NCBI RefSeq assembly: GCF_000425545.1
Contig: NZ_AUDQ01000005.1
Location: forward strand, 62,001 to 126,000
Length of the DNA: 64,000 bases
Source of the DNA: Sporosarcina ureae DSM 2281
GTDB lineage: Bacteria; Bacillota; Bacilli; Bacillales_A; Planococcaceae
Reading direction: 5' to 3'
Below, piece after piece: positions 50,943 to 60,795 of this stretch. Numbering within the stretch: the first letter of the stretch is position 1; the number at the start of each line of letters is the position of its first letter. The position numbers were made by a program, and so were the translations under genes. The notes under the pieces were generated by a model. The model was given only the letters and a program-made list of their open reading frames with translations, was not told where the DNA came from and did not search any database.

Positions 50943-53072
50943 TTATTTTTCTATCGATTCACGGGGTGGTACACTGTCCGATGTGTAGCTAGCTCTTTCT
51001 AACGTATCCAGCGGTGTGAATTGGTCTAATGTGTAGCTGTTTACTTCATTTACGGAAATCGTGTAAAGGGAATTGCCACTATACACTAGACGTTGGATTT
51101 CTTTTTCCCAGTCCATGTAGTCATTTGTCATGCGATTGGTTAGATCAGCTGCCTTAACGATACCGTGTTCAGCTGTGATTTCGTAGATCATTGCGCCAGA
51201 GCTTTGTAGATTTAGAATGTTTTCTCGCTTGGATTGCTCATACACTGAAATCGGGAAACCGAATAAGTTACGGTTTGGATGGATGAACAACGCGTGATGA
51301 TCGTGCTGGACTGAGGAATAGGTCCCTTGCCCACCGATGACTTCGGATGCGGTTTCTTTGGGATTCGCAAAATCTGTTACGTCGAACACTGAGATTTTCA
51401 TGCCGCCTGTTTGGATGATCGGCGCGCCGCCTTGTGGATTTTTCTTCGCGATTGTTTCATAGCCGAAGCCGATTAAATGACCTTCATCAAGCGGATGTAA
51501 GTAGTTGCTGAAGCCAGGTATTTTTAGTTCGCCGAGTACTTTCGGGTTAGTCGGGTTCGCCACGTCCATGACGAATAGTGGATCCGTTTCGCGGAACGTT
51601 ACCATATACGCTTTGTCTCCAAGGAATCGTGCGGAATAAATGCGTTCATTGACTGCCAGATTTTCGACTGAACCAACTTGTTTCATATTTTCGTCGAGGA
51701 TGAATAGATGGTTCTTCGCTTTATTGCGTTCGTCCCAGAGATTGCCTTCTGTTGTGACTGTCCGGAAATAGCCGTTGTGCTCATCCATCGAAAATTGATT
51801 TAAGATAGTCCCTTTTAGTTGAGCGGTTTGATGAAAATGAACGTGCGTTTTGTCGAGTATGAATTTGAATACTTCGCTAGTGCTTTGCTGATTGTCTTGG
51901 TAGTTTGTCGACGTCAAGTACAGATGCTCTTCAGACATGTACAGTTGTTCACCGCTGCCGAGATAAGCTTTCGTATCTACTCCGCCCTGTTCTCCAGATT
52001 CGATATCGAGAGTCGTGATGACAGAATAAGAGGGTTCCATCGCGCCTGGCAAAATCGAGATTTTATCTAATGCTAGTGGCTGCACTTGTTGATTGGCTGC
52101 GGAATCAAACACTTTTGGTACTAGCTGATCTTCTACCGGAGTTGGATGATCGTACCAGAGAAATGGTTGGTTATTCGTGATCATGTAAACGAATCGGCCG
52201 ATTTTACGTGTTCCGATGACGTAGCCTTCTGCACCTGTTTCACGAATGAGTTTCGGGTTCATGCGGTCGGTGACGTCATATACACGGATAACGGACAGTT
52301 GGTGCATCGGCATGATACGATCTTCTGTTATGTTCTGATCCATAGTGGACGTCGGTGCATCTAGATTTTGTCCTCCGATTACTACGACTTTGTTCTGATC
52401 CACATACAGTTGGTTTGCATAGAATCCATCGGTGAAGTCGGTCTTGCTGGCAAGGACCATCCCATTCGGATTGCGGATATCCGTGATCATAAGTCCATCA
52501 CCATTTAAAACATCATACAGGAAATCGCCGTCTGTTTTGACAGTATCTGCTTCATCTACACCCGCTACTTGCTGATTGGTCTTTGAATGATCGTTACCGC
52601 CACCAGAAGCTTTATCTTCCGAAGAAGACTCCTCCATAATCTCACTGCGTCCTTGAGGTTTCACCCGTTCAAAGAAGTTCTCGATCTCCTTAATTGAGGT
52701 GACAGGCTGTATAGATTCGAGTACGGTGAATGAAAGCGCTTGGTCAGCTGCGCGTTTCCATAGTCCAAAACTATTTGCTGGAATATGCAATGTATAATCT
52801 CCTGGTTGCAGCTCCCCTACTTGCAATGAATTCTTTCCATTTCCGTACGCTAGCTTGGCCGGTGTCTTCTTATTGCTTTTCGTCACATAAAACTGCGAAG
52901 CATCCAAGTTTCCTCTCACCGGATCCGTAAAGTAAACATGTAGCGACTGACCCGCGAGCACGGACTTCGTCGATGTGATGCCTACTTTCGGCCAAAACAG
53001 GAAACTGATTAGCACTAGGATTCCAATCGTTCCAGCTACACCTAACACAATGAGCCATCTACCTGTATTCAT
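50943..53072 (-). CDS. Membrane-anchored beta-propeller domain protein
   Basis: A 709-residue protein. N-terminal transmembrane anchor (RWLIVLGVAGTIGILVLISF, about 5-27), an Ig-like domain (about 30-115, LAGQSLHVYFTDPVRGNLDA), a Ser/Asp/Gly-rich linker, then a large beta-propeller of the PF09826 type (VDEADTVKTDGDFLYDVLNG, KVVVIGGQ, HPNRNLFGFPISVYEQ). Location outside the membrane is expected; function unknown. The ATG at 53070-53072 is 9 nt after AAAGGAG; an ATG three codons earlier touches the site. Confidence 0.88.
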   Translation of the reverse strand: MNTGRWLIVLGVAGTIGILVLISFLFWPKVGITSTKSVLAGQSLHVYFTDPVRGNLDASQFYVTKSNKKTPAKLAYGNGKNSLQVGELQPGDYTLHIPANSFGLWKRAADQALSFTVLESIQPVTSIKEIENFFERVKPQGRSEIMEESSSEDKASGGGNDHSKTNQQVAGVDEADTVKTDGDFLYDVLNGDGLMITDIRNPNGMVLASKTDFTDGFYANQLYVDQNKVVVIGGQNLDAPTSTMDQNITEDRIMPMHQLSVIRVYDVTDRMNPKLIRETGAEGYVIGTRKIGRFVYMITNNQPFLWYDHPTPVEDQLVPKVFDSAANQQVQPLALDKISILPGAMEPSYSVITTLDIESGEQGGVDTKAYLGSGEQLYMSEEHLYLTSTNYQDNQQSTSEVFKFILDKTHVHFHQTAQLKGTILNQFSMDEHNGYFRTVTTEGNLWDERNKAKNHLFILDENMKQVGSVENLAVNERIYSARFLGDKAYMVTFRETDPLFVMDVANPTNPKVLGELKIPGFSNYLHPLDEGHLIGFGYETIAKKNPQGGAPIIQTGGMKISVFDVTDFANPKETASEVIGGQGTYSSVQHDHHALFIHPNRNLFGFPISVYEQSKRENILNLQSSGAMIYEITAEHGIVKAADLTNRMTNDYMDWEKEIQRLVYSGNSLYTISVNEVNSYTLDQFTPLDTLERASYTSDSVPPRESIEK

Positions 53073-53146
53073 GATTTTCATCTCCTTTTATTTAGTATGT
53101 AGTAGAGTAGACTGAAAATTTTCAGTTTCGTTACATTCTATTTAAA

Positions 53147-53186
53147 AAAGCTAAAAGCACTCTTTTTATAGAGTGATTTTAGCTTG
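53147..53186 (-). terminator. Terminator of the 192-residue protein gene
   Basis: Minus strand AGCTAAAATCACTC, short A-rich loop, GAGTGCTTTTAGCT and a T-run. Confidence 0.75.
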
Positions 53187-53187
53187 G

Positions 53188-53766
53188 TTATAGCTTCTTC
53201 CATTGTCTGTCGCCTTCAACATTACTGATTGATTGTCCCGTGTGAAATAGATTTTCAAGCTCTAGTTCATCCAGATAGCCTTTCAATTCAAGCATAACGT
53301 GATTAGTATCAATCGTCTCCTTGTTGAGTAGACTTACATTCACTGCAAGCGGTACTTTCATTTTTTGCCCCGGTTCAATTTCCAGTCCAAGATCAGTTGA
53401 GTACTTGAAGGGGTTTTCTGCCCAACCTTTCTCTAGTTTCACTTCGAAACTGAAGATTAATGTAGGCTGGTGAATTACCCTATTGGTGTCATTATTTATC
53501 TCAATTAAATATTCGATTTCTCCATCTTCTAACGGTTTTTCTTGTAACACCTTGAGTTGTAAATTTTCTAGATCTTCATACAGGCCTACAGCTGGTATAA
53601 CTTTTTCATTTTCCGTATTCGACTCTTGCAACAATGGTAACACGAGTAGCAAAAACATCACGGTGGCTGTCGCGACAACACTCCAGATCACAATACTCTG
53701 CTTTTTTCTACGGGGTTGAATTCTGTTGTCTTTCTGGTAGCTTCGGTCCTTTTTACGTTCGGTCAT
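53188..53766 (-). CDS. Hypothetical single-pass membrane protein
   Basis: A 192-residue protein: basic N-terminus (RIQPRRKKQ), a transmembrane helix (VIWSVVATATVMFLLLVLPL, about 26-46) and an extracellular beta-rich domain (EYLIEINNDTNRVIHQPTLI, then EIEPGQKMKVPLAVNVSLLN). Not recognised. It lies just upstream of the beta-propeller gene on the same strand but is separated by its own terminator. Confidence 0.68.
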   Translation of the reverse strand: MTERKKDRSYQKDNRIQPRRKKQSIVIWSVVATATVMFLLLVLPLLQESNTENEKVIPAVGLYEDLENLQLKVLQEKPLEDGEIEYLIEINNDTNRVIHQPTLIFSFEVKLEKGWAENPFKYSTDLGLEIEPGQKMKVPLAVNVSLLNKETIDTNHVMLELKGYLDELELENLFHTGQSISNVEGDRQWKKL

Positions 53767-53877
53767 CGTATCCCCTCCTCTCTCTGTTACGTTTCTATTA
53801 ATATTTTGCGGTAGTAACTTAATGTATGCAGTAGACGTCTTGTATCGAATTGATTTTGAACCATTTCTTTGATTATA

Positions 53878-53917
53878 AAAAAAGGAAGAGCATAAAAAAA
53901 CGCTCTTCCTTTTTTAT
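53878..53917. terminator. Terminator downstream of the aminotransferase
   Basis: AAAAAAGGAAGAGC, ATAAAAAAAC, GCTCTTCCTTTTTT: a 14-bp stem with A and T tracts. Confidence 0.88.
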
Positions 53918-55090
53918 TTACACGCTAACAATCGATAATTTTCTAAGCTGTTCAATCGCTTGTTCAATCAATTCGACTTTTTGCACGAGGGCAAGGCGGA
54001 CGTAACCTTTTCCTGCGGTACCGAAGATGCTGCCAGGTACCATGACGACGCCCGCTTGTTTAATAACTTCGAAGACGAATTCTATGTCGTCGATGTCATA
54101 TGGATACTTCGCCCAGACGAACATACCGCCTTCAGATGGGGTCGTTTCCCAGCCTAGTGATGCGAGTCCGTCCATTAACGCGTGGTGGCGTTTAGAGAAC
54201 TCGGCGCGTAGGCGATCCGTGATTTCTTCACCGTTATCGAGTGCCACAATGGCTGCTTCTTGGATCGGTCCGAATGTTCCATAGTCGAGGTTGGATTTCA
54301 GTTCGCGTATTACTTTGATCATTTCTGCATTTCCGACGAAGTAAGCGATCCGTGCGCCAGCCAAGCTGAAGCTTTTTGACAGCGAGTTGATTTCCAGACC
54401 GACTTCCATTGCGCCAGGTGTTGTGAGGAAACTTGCTGGACGGTCGCCAGTGAAATAGTATTCCGAATACGCTGCGTCATGAAGCACGATGATTTCGTGT
54501 TTCTTTGCGAACGCTACGACTTCTTCGAAAAAGGCTTCACTTGGCATTGCCGGTACTGGGTTTCCTGGTAAGTTTAGGATAAGTAGTTTAGTCTTTTTCA
54601 GCACGTCTTCCGGGACTTCATTCAGATTAGGCAAGAAGTCGTTTTCCGCAAGTAATGGCATGTAATAAGGCACTGCGCCTGCTAGTTTGATCCCTGCGTC
54701 ATAGGCGACGTAGGCAGGATTCGTCGTCAGGACGTAATCTCCTTCGTCACAGAACGCGAACGGTAAATGAACGAGACCTTCCTGCGAACCCATTGTCTGC
54801 AGAATTTCTGTATCGGGATTGATGATGACACCTGTGCGTCGTTTGTAATAATTTGCGACGGCTTCATGGAATCGCTTCGTCCCTCCCAGTGTGTAACCGT
54901 AAGATGAGGCCAACGCGCTATGCTCAGACAACGCTTGACGTACACGCTCGTCAGGTGGTAGATCCGGGCTACCGAGACTCAAATCGACGACTTGCGCGCC
55001 TGTTGCTTTTTTTAACTCAGCAGCTGCTTTTAAGTCACCAAAGATCGCTGGTGAGAATATGGACATTTTTTTGGAAGGTTGAAAGTTCAC
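53918..55090 (-). CDS. Class I/II PLP-dependent aminotransferase
   Basis: A 390-residue aminotransferase. Catalytic Lys lies in INSLSKSFSLAGARIAYFVG (near 235), the PLP-binding Asp in VLHDAAYSEYYFTG, and NLPGNPVPAM replaces the more usual NPNNPTG. Overall similar to the PatA/LL-diaminopimelate aminotransferase group; substrate cannot be fixed by eye. Only weak ribosome site before the ATG (GGAGCGTG). It is near, but not contiguous with, the lysine-catabolic cluster. Confidence 0.88.
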   Translation of the reverse strand: MNFQPSKKMSIFSPAIFGDLKAAAELKKATGAQVVDLSLGSPDLPPDERVRQALSEHSALASSYGYTLGGTKRFHEAVANYYKRRTGVIINPDTEILQTMGSQEGLVHLPFAFCDEGDYVLTTNPAYVAYDAGIKLAGAVPYYMPLLAENDFLPNLNEVPEDVLKKTKLLILNLPGNPVPAMPSEAFFEEVVAFAKKHEIIVLHDAAYSEYYFTGDRPASFLTTPGAMEVGLEINSLSKSFSLAGARIAYFVGNAEMIKVIRELKSNLDYGTFGPIQEAAIVALDNGEEITDRLRAEFSKRHHALMDGLASLGWETTPSEGGMFVWAKYPYDIDDIEFVFEVIKQAGVVMVPGSIFGTAGKGYVRLALVQKVELIEQAIEQLRKLSIVSV

Positions 55091-55185
55091 GAAGACACGC
55101 TCCTTAGCTGTTATATAGTACTACACGACTTTATTATAACACGCAAAAACACCGCTTGGATTAATTTTATACCGGACATTTGAAT

Positions 55186-55210
55186 GTTTGGTCATGAGCA
55201 ATCGGGGAAT
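55186..55210 (+). promoter_or_regulatory. Possible sigma-B promoter of the SDR gene
   Basis: GTTTGG (55186-55191) and GGGAAT (55205-55210) separated by 13 bp resemble the GTTTAA-N12-15-GGGWAW general-stress promoter, 35 bp upstream of the start codon. Confidence 0.5.
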
Positions 55211-55244
55211 ACTTTTGGTAACTATGTATTGAGGAGGATATTAC

Positions 55245-56126
55245 ATGAGCCAAAACCCATACGAAAAAATCGACGACAACATTTCAGGACAGACACAATC
55301 TACACAGCCCGGTGTCGAGGAAAAGATGGACCCCGCGCCAATTTACGATGACCCGAATTTTAAAGGCGCGGATAAACTTAAAGGAAAAACGGCCTTGATC
55401 ACAGGTGGTGACAGCGGAATTGGACGAGCCGTCGCGGTTGCCTATGCGAAAGAAGGTGCGAACGTCGCCATCGCATATTTAGCTGATCAGGAAGATGAGG
55501 ATGCCGATAAAACAATTGAATTAATCGAGAAATACGGTGGTAAAGCAAAAAAATATCAAACGGATATTAGCAGCGATCAAAACTGTAAACAACTGATCCG
55601 CCAAGTGATAGAAGACTTTGGCAAACTCAATATACTAGTTAACAATGCCGGTAAACAGTTCCCGCAAAAATCTATCGAAGACATTACGGAAGAGCAGTTG
55701 AAGGAAACATTTGAAACGAACTTCTTTGGGTTGTTCTTTATGTCCAAGGCAGCCATTACACATATGAAAAAAGGCGACTGCATAGTCAATACTTCTTCGA
55801 TAACAGCCTATAACGGATCACCTGGTTTGCTTGATTACTCTGCGACAAAAGGGGCCATCACAAGCTTTACACGTTCATTGGCATTAAATTTATCGGACAA
55901 AGGAATTCGTGTCAACGCAGTGGCACCAGGACCGATCTGGACACCGCTGATTCCCGCTACATTTGACGCGAAGACGGTGGATGAACATGGTGCAGACACA
56001 CCGATGAAACGCCGTGGACAGCCTGCTGAGAACGCACCCGCGTATGTATTCTTAGCTTCACAGGACTCGAGCTATATGACTGGACAAACTATACACGTCG
56101 ATGGCGGAGATTTTGTTGGGTCTTAA
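55245..56126 (+). CDS. SDR family oxidoreductase, general-stress type (YdaD/YhdF-like)
   Basis: A 293-residue short-chain dehydrogenase with a ~45-residue N-terminal extension typical of the YhdF/YdaD/YhxC group. NAD(P) motif TGGDSGIGRAVA (near 52), NNAG near 132, catalytic Ser in NTSSITAYNGSPG, Tyr-Lys in YSATKGA and the DGGDFVGS end. B. subtilis relatives are sigma-B controlled, consistent with the promoter-like sequence upstream. Substrate unknown. AGGAGGATATTAC precedes the ATG. Confidence 0.92.
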   Translation: MSQNPYEKIDDNISGQTQSTQPGVEEKMDPAPIYDDPNFKGADKLKGKTALITGGDSGIGRAVAVAYAKEGANVAIAYLADQEDEDADKTIELIEKYGGKAKKYQTDISSDQNCKQLIRQVIEDFGKLNILVNNAGKQFPQKSIEDITEEQLKETFETNFFGLFFMSKAAITHMKKGDCIVNTSSITAYNGSPGLLDYSATKGAITSFTRSLALNLSDKGIRVNAVAPGPIWTPLIPATFDAKTVDEHGADTPMKRRGQPAENAPAYVFLASQDSSYMTGQTIHVDGGDFVGS

Positions 56127-56196
56127 TTCGGTATATATGAAGGGTAAAGCGTTAAGCACGACCGCGCTACACCCTCAAAATCAGAATTTCCGCACA

Positions 56197-56241
56197 AAAA
56201 AAACGATGCAGTAAGCCATACCGGCTTACCGCATCGTTTTC
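56197..56241. terminator. Bidirectional terminator SDR / acyl-CoA dehydrogenase
   Basis: AAAACGATGCAGTAAGCC and GGCTTACCGCATCGTTTT form a ~17-bp stem with one mismatch. Confidence 0.87.
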
Positions 56242-57433
56242 ATTCCTCAAACGGCCACTTAGGCAACATCCGATTCAACTTCTTATCACTACGCTCCCCA
56301 AGCACATACTCCGCCTGCATGATCGTATGGATTTCCCGCGTGCCCTCGTAAATAACAGGCGCCTTTGAATTGCGTAAATACCGCGCAACCGGATACTCAT
56401 CCGAATAGCCATACGCTCCATGGATCTGCACAGCATCATCTGCAGCTTGATTAGCAAAATCACACGCTTGCCACTTCGCGAGTGACGTCTCACGTGTATT
56501 CCGAACACCGCTATTCTTCAACTCACCCGCACGATAGACAAGAAGACGACTCATCTCATAACCCGCTTCCATCTTCGCAAGCATCTGCTGGACTAGTTGG
56601 TGTTCACCTATTTTCTTACCGAATGTTTCACGCGTGGTTGCATACTGTACGCTCGATTCAAGACAAGCGTACAGTAAGCCCACTGCACCTGCCGCCACCG
56701 TAAAACGACCATTATCCAGCGCCGCCATCGAAATCTTGAACCCTTCGCCTTCTTCACCTAATAGGTTGACAGCCGGTACACGAACGTCTTCAAAGAATAG
56801 CTCACCCGTGTTACCTGCCCGAATGCCGTACTTCCCTTTGATTGCCTTTGATGAAAATCCCGGCATGCTTCGCTCTACAATAAACGCGCTGATGCCGTGG
56901 TGCTTCTGTGATTTATCCGTGTAAGCAAAAACGAGAAAGTTGTCTGCCGAATCACAAAGTGAAATCCAGGTTTTCTGACCGTTCAATACATAGTCATCGC
57001 CATCACGAACCGCGGTTGTCTGAATGGCGGAAACATCTGAGCCGGCGCCTGGTTCCGTCAATCCGAATGCGCCGATTTTCTCGCCTTTCGCTTGCGGTAC
57101 TAAATACTTCTTCTTCTGCTCTTCCGTTCCCCACTGCATCAACGTCATGCAATTCAAGCCGATGTGGACAGAAACCGCGGTGCGAAAAGCTGTGTCTCCA
57201 CGTTCGAGTTCCTCGCATAAAATCGCCAAAGCATTATAATCCATCCCGCTGCCACCGTACTTTTCCGGGACACAGACGCCCATAAATCCAAGGTCCGCGA
57301 GCCGTTTCCAAATTCCTTTGTCAAAACTTCCCTCTGCATCCCATTTCGCAATATACGGCATAATTTCCGCATCTACAAACTGTCTTGCCGTCTGTCGCAA
57401 CATGTTCTGTTCATCTGTAAATGTAAAGTCCAT
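56240..57433 (-). CDS. Acyl-CoA dehydrogenase
   Basis: A 397-residue FAD-dependent acyl-CoA dehydrogenase: FGLTEPGAGSDVSAIQTTAV (FAD/substrate loop), NGQKTWISLCDSADNFLVFA, QIHGAYGYSDEYPVARYLRN and catalytic Glu in APVIYEGTREIHTIMQAEYV. It closes the downstream end of a same-strand group with a GNAT gene, lysine 6-dehydrogenase and an aldehyde dehydrogenase, so a role in glutaryl-CoA or other acyl-CoA oxidation of lysine catabolism is an inference. ATG after AAAGGAGGAC. Confidence 0.92.
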   Translation of the reverse strand: MDFTFTDEQNMLRQTARQFVDAEIMPYIAKWDAEGSFDKGIWKRLADLGFMGVCVPEKYGGSGMDYNALAILCEELERGDTAFRTAVSVHIGLNCMTLMQWGTEEQKKKYLVPQAKGEKIGAFGLTEPGAGSDVSAIQTTAVRDGDDYVLNGQKTWISLCDSADNFLVFAYTDKSQKHHGISAFIVERSMPGFSSKAIKGKYGIRAGNTGELFFEDVRVPAVNLLGEEGEGFKISMAALDNGRFTVAAGAVGLLYACLESSVQYATTRETFGKKIGEHQLVQQMLAKMEAGYEMSRLLVYRAGELKNSGVRNTRETSLAKWQACDFANQAADDAVQIHGAYGYSDEYPVARYLRNSKAPVIYEGTREIHTIMQAEYVLGERSDKKLNRMLPKWPFEE

Positions 57434-57458
57434 CTTCGTGTCCTCCTTTACAATGAAA

Positions 57459-58067
57459 CTAAGCTTTTTCGATGCGTGCGTTCACCGCAATCTGTCCTAC
57501 TGGTATGCGGTATACGCGGTTATATAACTGTCGATAAAACTTACGGAACTGACGCTCGTTCAATGCAGGCAGTGCCGTAGTTGTCATTAATAATAACGGG
57601 TGCTTAAAATTGGTTAGCTTCACTGTTTGATCCAGTGTCAGTCCATTCCGTTCATAAAATGCGATACGTCGTGTCCGAATCGATAATTCTTCTTCATTCC
57701 GAGAGAAGTCGGGATCTTCCACTTCCAGTAAAATTCCCGCTGGTGATAACGCATCTAGACGGCGAAGCATGACGCTGCCTAAGCCATATGAACGGAATTC
57801 CGGCGCAATTGCCAAGTAGAGTACGTGAATACCTCCATATTTCGGGATTTCCTGATAGATGGCATAGCCGTAAACGTTAATACCGTCCGTCAAATAGACT
57901 GCACGCAAGATGTTTTTCTTAAGTGCGTTGCGCATAATCGGGAATGGAATATGGTCGAGAAATCCGAAGTCTACTAGCACGAATTTGAATAATCTATTCA
58001 ATGTCCGTCGATTCGTTGCGAGATGCTGTAATCCCATCTGTGATGTATTCAATGTTTGTTGTTGCAT
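57459..58067 (-). CDS. GNAT family N-acetyltransferase
   Basis: A 202-residue GNAT protein. Motif A, LYLAIAPEFRSYGLGSVMLR, carries the acetyl-CoA pyrophosphate-binding loop, and AFYERNGLTLD is motif B. An N-terminal helical part (LNRLFKFVLVDFGFLDHIPF) precedes it. Substrate unknown. It lies 26 bp upstream of the acyl-CoA dehydrogenase gene, with AAGGAGTGAAGTG before the ATG. Confidence 0.85.
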   Translation of the reverse strand: MQQQTLNTSQMGLQHLATNRRTLNRLFKFVLVDFGFLDHIPFPIMRNALKKNILRAVYLTDGINVYGYAIYQEIPKYGGIHVLYLAIAPEFRSYGLGSVMLRRLDALSPAGILLEVEDPDFSRNEEELSIRTRRIAFYERNGLTLDQTVKLTNFKHPLLLMTTTALPALNERQFRKFYRQLYNRVYRIPVGQIAVNARIEKA

Positions 58068-58145
58068 TTCACTTCACTCCTTAGAATTACGAGGAGATGG
58101 TCTGTTGAGATCTAAATCCACGCTTTCTTACCAGTATATACCGTA

Positions 58146-59294
58146 TCAGGCCTGTTGTACGTCAATAACCACTCCGCGTTTCTTCATCTCAGCGATATAC
58201 AGTTCGCCAGGCACGATATTTTCCGGTGGATATGCGCCTCTTTTCGTGATGATTCCATTGCCGATCATTTGCGCTACGACAGAAATAGTGTTGGCCGTTG
58301 CGAGTGCCATAGCCGTTTCATTCGTGTTCGGATCCTTTTCCGTAATCATATTAAACGTCACCGTCTGCGGATTATTGTCTTTCGTACCGCTCACTATGAC
58401 GCGAAGTAAGACAGCGTCCGATTTATCTCCAAGGCGTAATTGCGGTGTCAAATGAGCGAGCATGACGTCGCGCACACGTAAAGGTCTACTATCTACTTGA
58501 ATTGTAGAATCTCTAGATAGCAAGCCAAGATCAACCAATAGCTGCGCCTTTTCTGCATGACCCGGGTAGCGGATTGTCTTGTATTCTAGTGTTTCAATGT
58601 TAGGGAATGATTCAAGCATCGTCGACGTACCACCTGATGTATGGAAGGCTTCCATTTCGCCATAGCCATCGAATTCTAGCGTTTCGATTTCCGATAATGA
58701 AGGTAACTCCATCACTTCACCATTTCGCATAACGCGAGATGAATCGGTATAATGATCGAATAATCCTTCCAATGAAAAGACAACATTATAGTTCAGTGGC
58801 GGTTCGGATTGGACCGGAACTCCGCCTACGTACAGTTTGATCGACTTAATTTCATCTAGTAACGACGCGCCATATCCTGACAGAATATTAATCATACCGG
58901 GCGCTACACCAAGGTCTGGAATTAACGTCACGCCTTTTGCAGCAGCCTGTTCACTTAGCGCGAGCACTTTTTCCGTTGCCCCACCGATATGTCCGCCTAG
59001 GTCGACAACATGTACGCCACGCTCTACTGCACAACGGGCGACCGCTTCATTGAATGTATAAAACAGGGCGTTGACGACAATATCCCCAAGCCCGATGACA
59101 TCGCTGAGTTGCTCTTCATTCGTAGCATCGAGCAATAGAATGTCGAGCTTTTCATTCATGAGTTCTTCGGCGAAATCTTCCGCTTGCCGAATGGCGCGGT
59201 CCGCGAGATACACTTTTCTCACTTCGTCCTGCTTGACTAAATCACGAACGACTTCTTTTCCCATTAATCCTGCACCTAATACAACAACTTTCAT
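58146..59294 (-). CDS. Lysine 6-dehydrogenase (saccharopine dehydrogenase-like)
   Basis: A 382-residue NAD-dependent enzyme. Rossmann motif MKVVVLGAGLMGKEVVRDLV opens it; NALFYTFNEAVARCAVERGV, VDLGGHIGGATEKVL, IPDLGVAPGMINILSGYGAS and EAFHTSGGTSTMLESFPN closely follow my recollection of Geobacillus lysine 6-dehydrogenase, which oxidises L-lysine to allysine. The ATG at 59292-59294 follows GAAGGGATG; an upstream open frame of 96 codons overlaps the aldehyde dehydrogenase gene and is not expected to be translated. The adjacent aldehyde dehydrogenase could take the semialdehyde product. Confidence 0.85.
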   Translation of the reverse strand: MKVVVLGAGLMGKEVVRDLVKQDEVRKVYLADRAIRQAEDFAEELMNEKLDILLLDATNEEQLSDVIGLGDIVVNALFYTFNEAVARCAVERGVHVVDLGGHIGGATEKVLALSEQAAAKGVTLIPDLGVAPGMINILSGYGASLLDEIKSIKLYVGGVPVQSEPPLNYNVVFSLEGLFDHYTDSSRVMRNGEVMELPSLSEIETLEFDGYGEMEAFHTSGGTSTMLESFPNIETLEYKTIRYPGHAEKAQLLVDLGLLSRDSTIQVDSRPLRVRDVMLAHLTPQLRLGDKSDAVLLRVIVSGTKDNNPQTVTFNMITEKDPNTNETAMALATANTISVVAQMIGNGIITKRGAYPPENIVPGELYIAEMKKRGVVIDVQQA

Positions 59295-59319
59295 CTGCTC
59301 ATCCCTTCTTCCTGTGAGT

Positions 59320-60795
59320 TCATTCCGTATCGATTTGTGCGCGTTGCAACTTGCCGCTGTAATCGATGTAAATGCTCTTCCATTCCGTAAAGACGTCGAG
59401 TGCCGCAACTCCAGAGTCACGATGACCGTTCCCCGTCCCCTTCGTTCCGCCAAATGGCAAATGAATTTCCGCGCCCGTTGTGCCTGCGTTGATATAAACA
59501 ATACCCGTATCGAGGTCGCGTTGTGCGCGGAATACTTTATTGACATCTTGCGAGAAAATGGAACTGGACAAGCCATATGCAACGCTGTTATTCACTTCGA
59601 TCGCTTCATCCAGACTGCTGACTGTAATCAATGAAACAACCGGACCGAAAATTTCTTCCTGTGCAAGTCGACTATCCCATGCGACATCCGTAAACAATGT
59701 AGGCTCAAAATAATGTCCGGTAGCGAATTTGCCTTCATTCAGCACATGTCCACCTGCCACTAGATTCGCGCCTTCGCTTTTGCCGATTTCGATATAGCTT
59801 TGGATTTTCTCCAGCGCTTTTTCATTAATCACAGGACCGACTTTCACTGTTTCATCCAATCCGTCACCCATCGTTAGGTCTTGCATGCTCTCTAGCAGAC
59901 GCTTCTGCAACTCTTCCTTCACGTCTTTATGCACGATGACCCGACTGCAAGCTGTACAGCGTTGTCCTGCCGTTCCAAATGCGCTCCATAAAATACCTTC
60001 TACCGCTAGCTCGATATCTGCATCTTCCAGCACGATGACTGCATTCTTGCCGCCCATTTCAAGAGACACTTTCTTCAAGTGACGACCGCCTAATTCCGCA
60101 ACGTGGCGACCTGTTTCCGTCGAGCCAGTAAACGAAATAACGCGCACGTCGGGATGTTCGATCAGCGCAGTACCCACATCTGAGCCTGAACCGAAGACGA
60201 TGTTCGCGACACCATGTGGCAAACCCACTTCTTCGAAAATCAACGCCATTTCATACGCCATCAACGGTGTTTCCGTCGCCGGTTTCCAAATGAATGTATT
60301 CCCCGCCACAATTGCCGGAAACGACTTCCACGTAGCAATCGCAATTGGGAAATTCCACGGCGTGATCAGACCGACCACGCCAATCGGTGCACGTACGCTC
60401 ATCGCGAACTTATCCTGCAACTCAGACGGAACCGTTTCCCCAATCAAGCGTCGACCTTCTCCCGCCATGTAGAACGCCATATCGATTCCCTCTTGCACCT
60501 CTCCGCGGGCCTCTTCTATTACTTTGCCCATTTCCTTCGTCAGTACTTGCGCTAGATGTTCTTTTTTATCTTTCATCATACGGCCAATTTCATAGAGATA
60601 ATCCGCACGTTTCGGTGCCGGCACCAAAGCCCACTTCTTCTGCGCCTTCTTCGCCGCAGCCACCGCCTGCTGCACCTCTTCCTCCGTCGACAAAGGCACC
60701 TGCGCCAACTCTTCCCCATTTGCTGGATTGAGCACAACAGCATAACTAGCGGCTTCCCCCTGCCAAACACCATCAATGTAATTAGTTAGCTTCAT
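59320..60795 (-). CDS. NAD(P)-dependent aldehyde dehydrogenase
   Basis: A 491-residue aldehyde dehydrogenase. Catalytic Cys lies in [15 protein letters not shown] (near 288) and Glu in [13 protein letters not shown] (near 254); [17 protein letters not shown] and [16 protein letters not shown] bind NAD(P). 25 bp before the lysine 6-dehydrogenase start on the same strand, so a role as aminoadipate-semialdehyde dehydrogenase is likely though not shown. ATG behind AGAGAGGGG. Confidence 0.9.
   Translation of the reverse strand: MKLTNYIDGVWQGEAASYAVVLNPANGEELAQVPLSTEEEVQQAVAAAKKAQKKWALVPAPKRADYLYEIGRMMKDKKEHLAQVLTKEMGKVIEEARGEVQEGIDMAFYMAGEGRRLIGETVPSELQDKFAMSVRAPIGVVGLITPWNFPIAIATWKSFPAIVAGNTFIWKPATETPLMAYEMALIFEEVGLPHGVANIVFGSGSDVGTALIEHPDVRVISFTGSTETGRHVAELGGRHLKKVSLEMGGKNAVIVLEDADIELAVEGILWSAFGTAGQRCTACSRVIVHKDVKEELQKRLLESMQDLTMGDGLDETVKVGPVINEKALEKIQSYIEIGKSEGANLVAGGHVLNEGKFATGHYFEPTLFTDVAWDSRLAQEEIFGPVVSLITVSSLDEAIEVNNSVAYGLSSSIFSQDVNKVFRAQRDLDTGIVYINAGTTGAEIHLPFGGTKGTGNGHRDSGVAALDVFTEWKSIYIDYSGKLQRAQIDTE

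Noticed and set aside
59294-59582. N-terminal extension of the lysine 6-dehydrogenase
   Set aside because: The extra 96 codons overlap the aldehyde dehydrogenase gene in another frame, and the Rossmann motif starts exactly at the ATG with a ribosome site.
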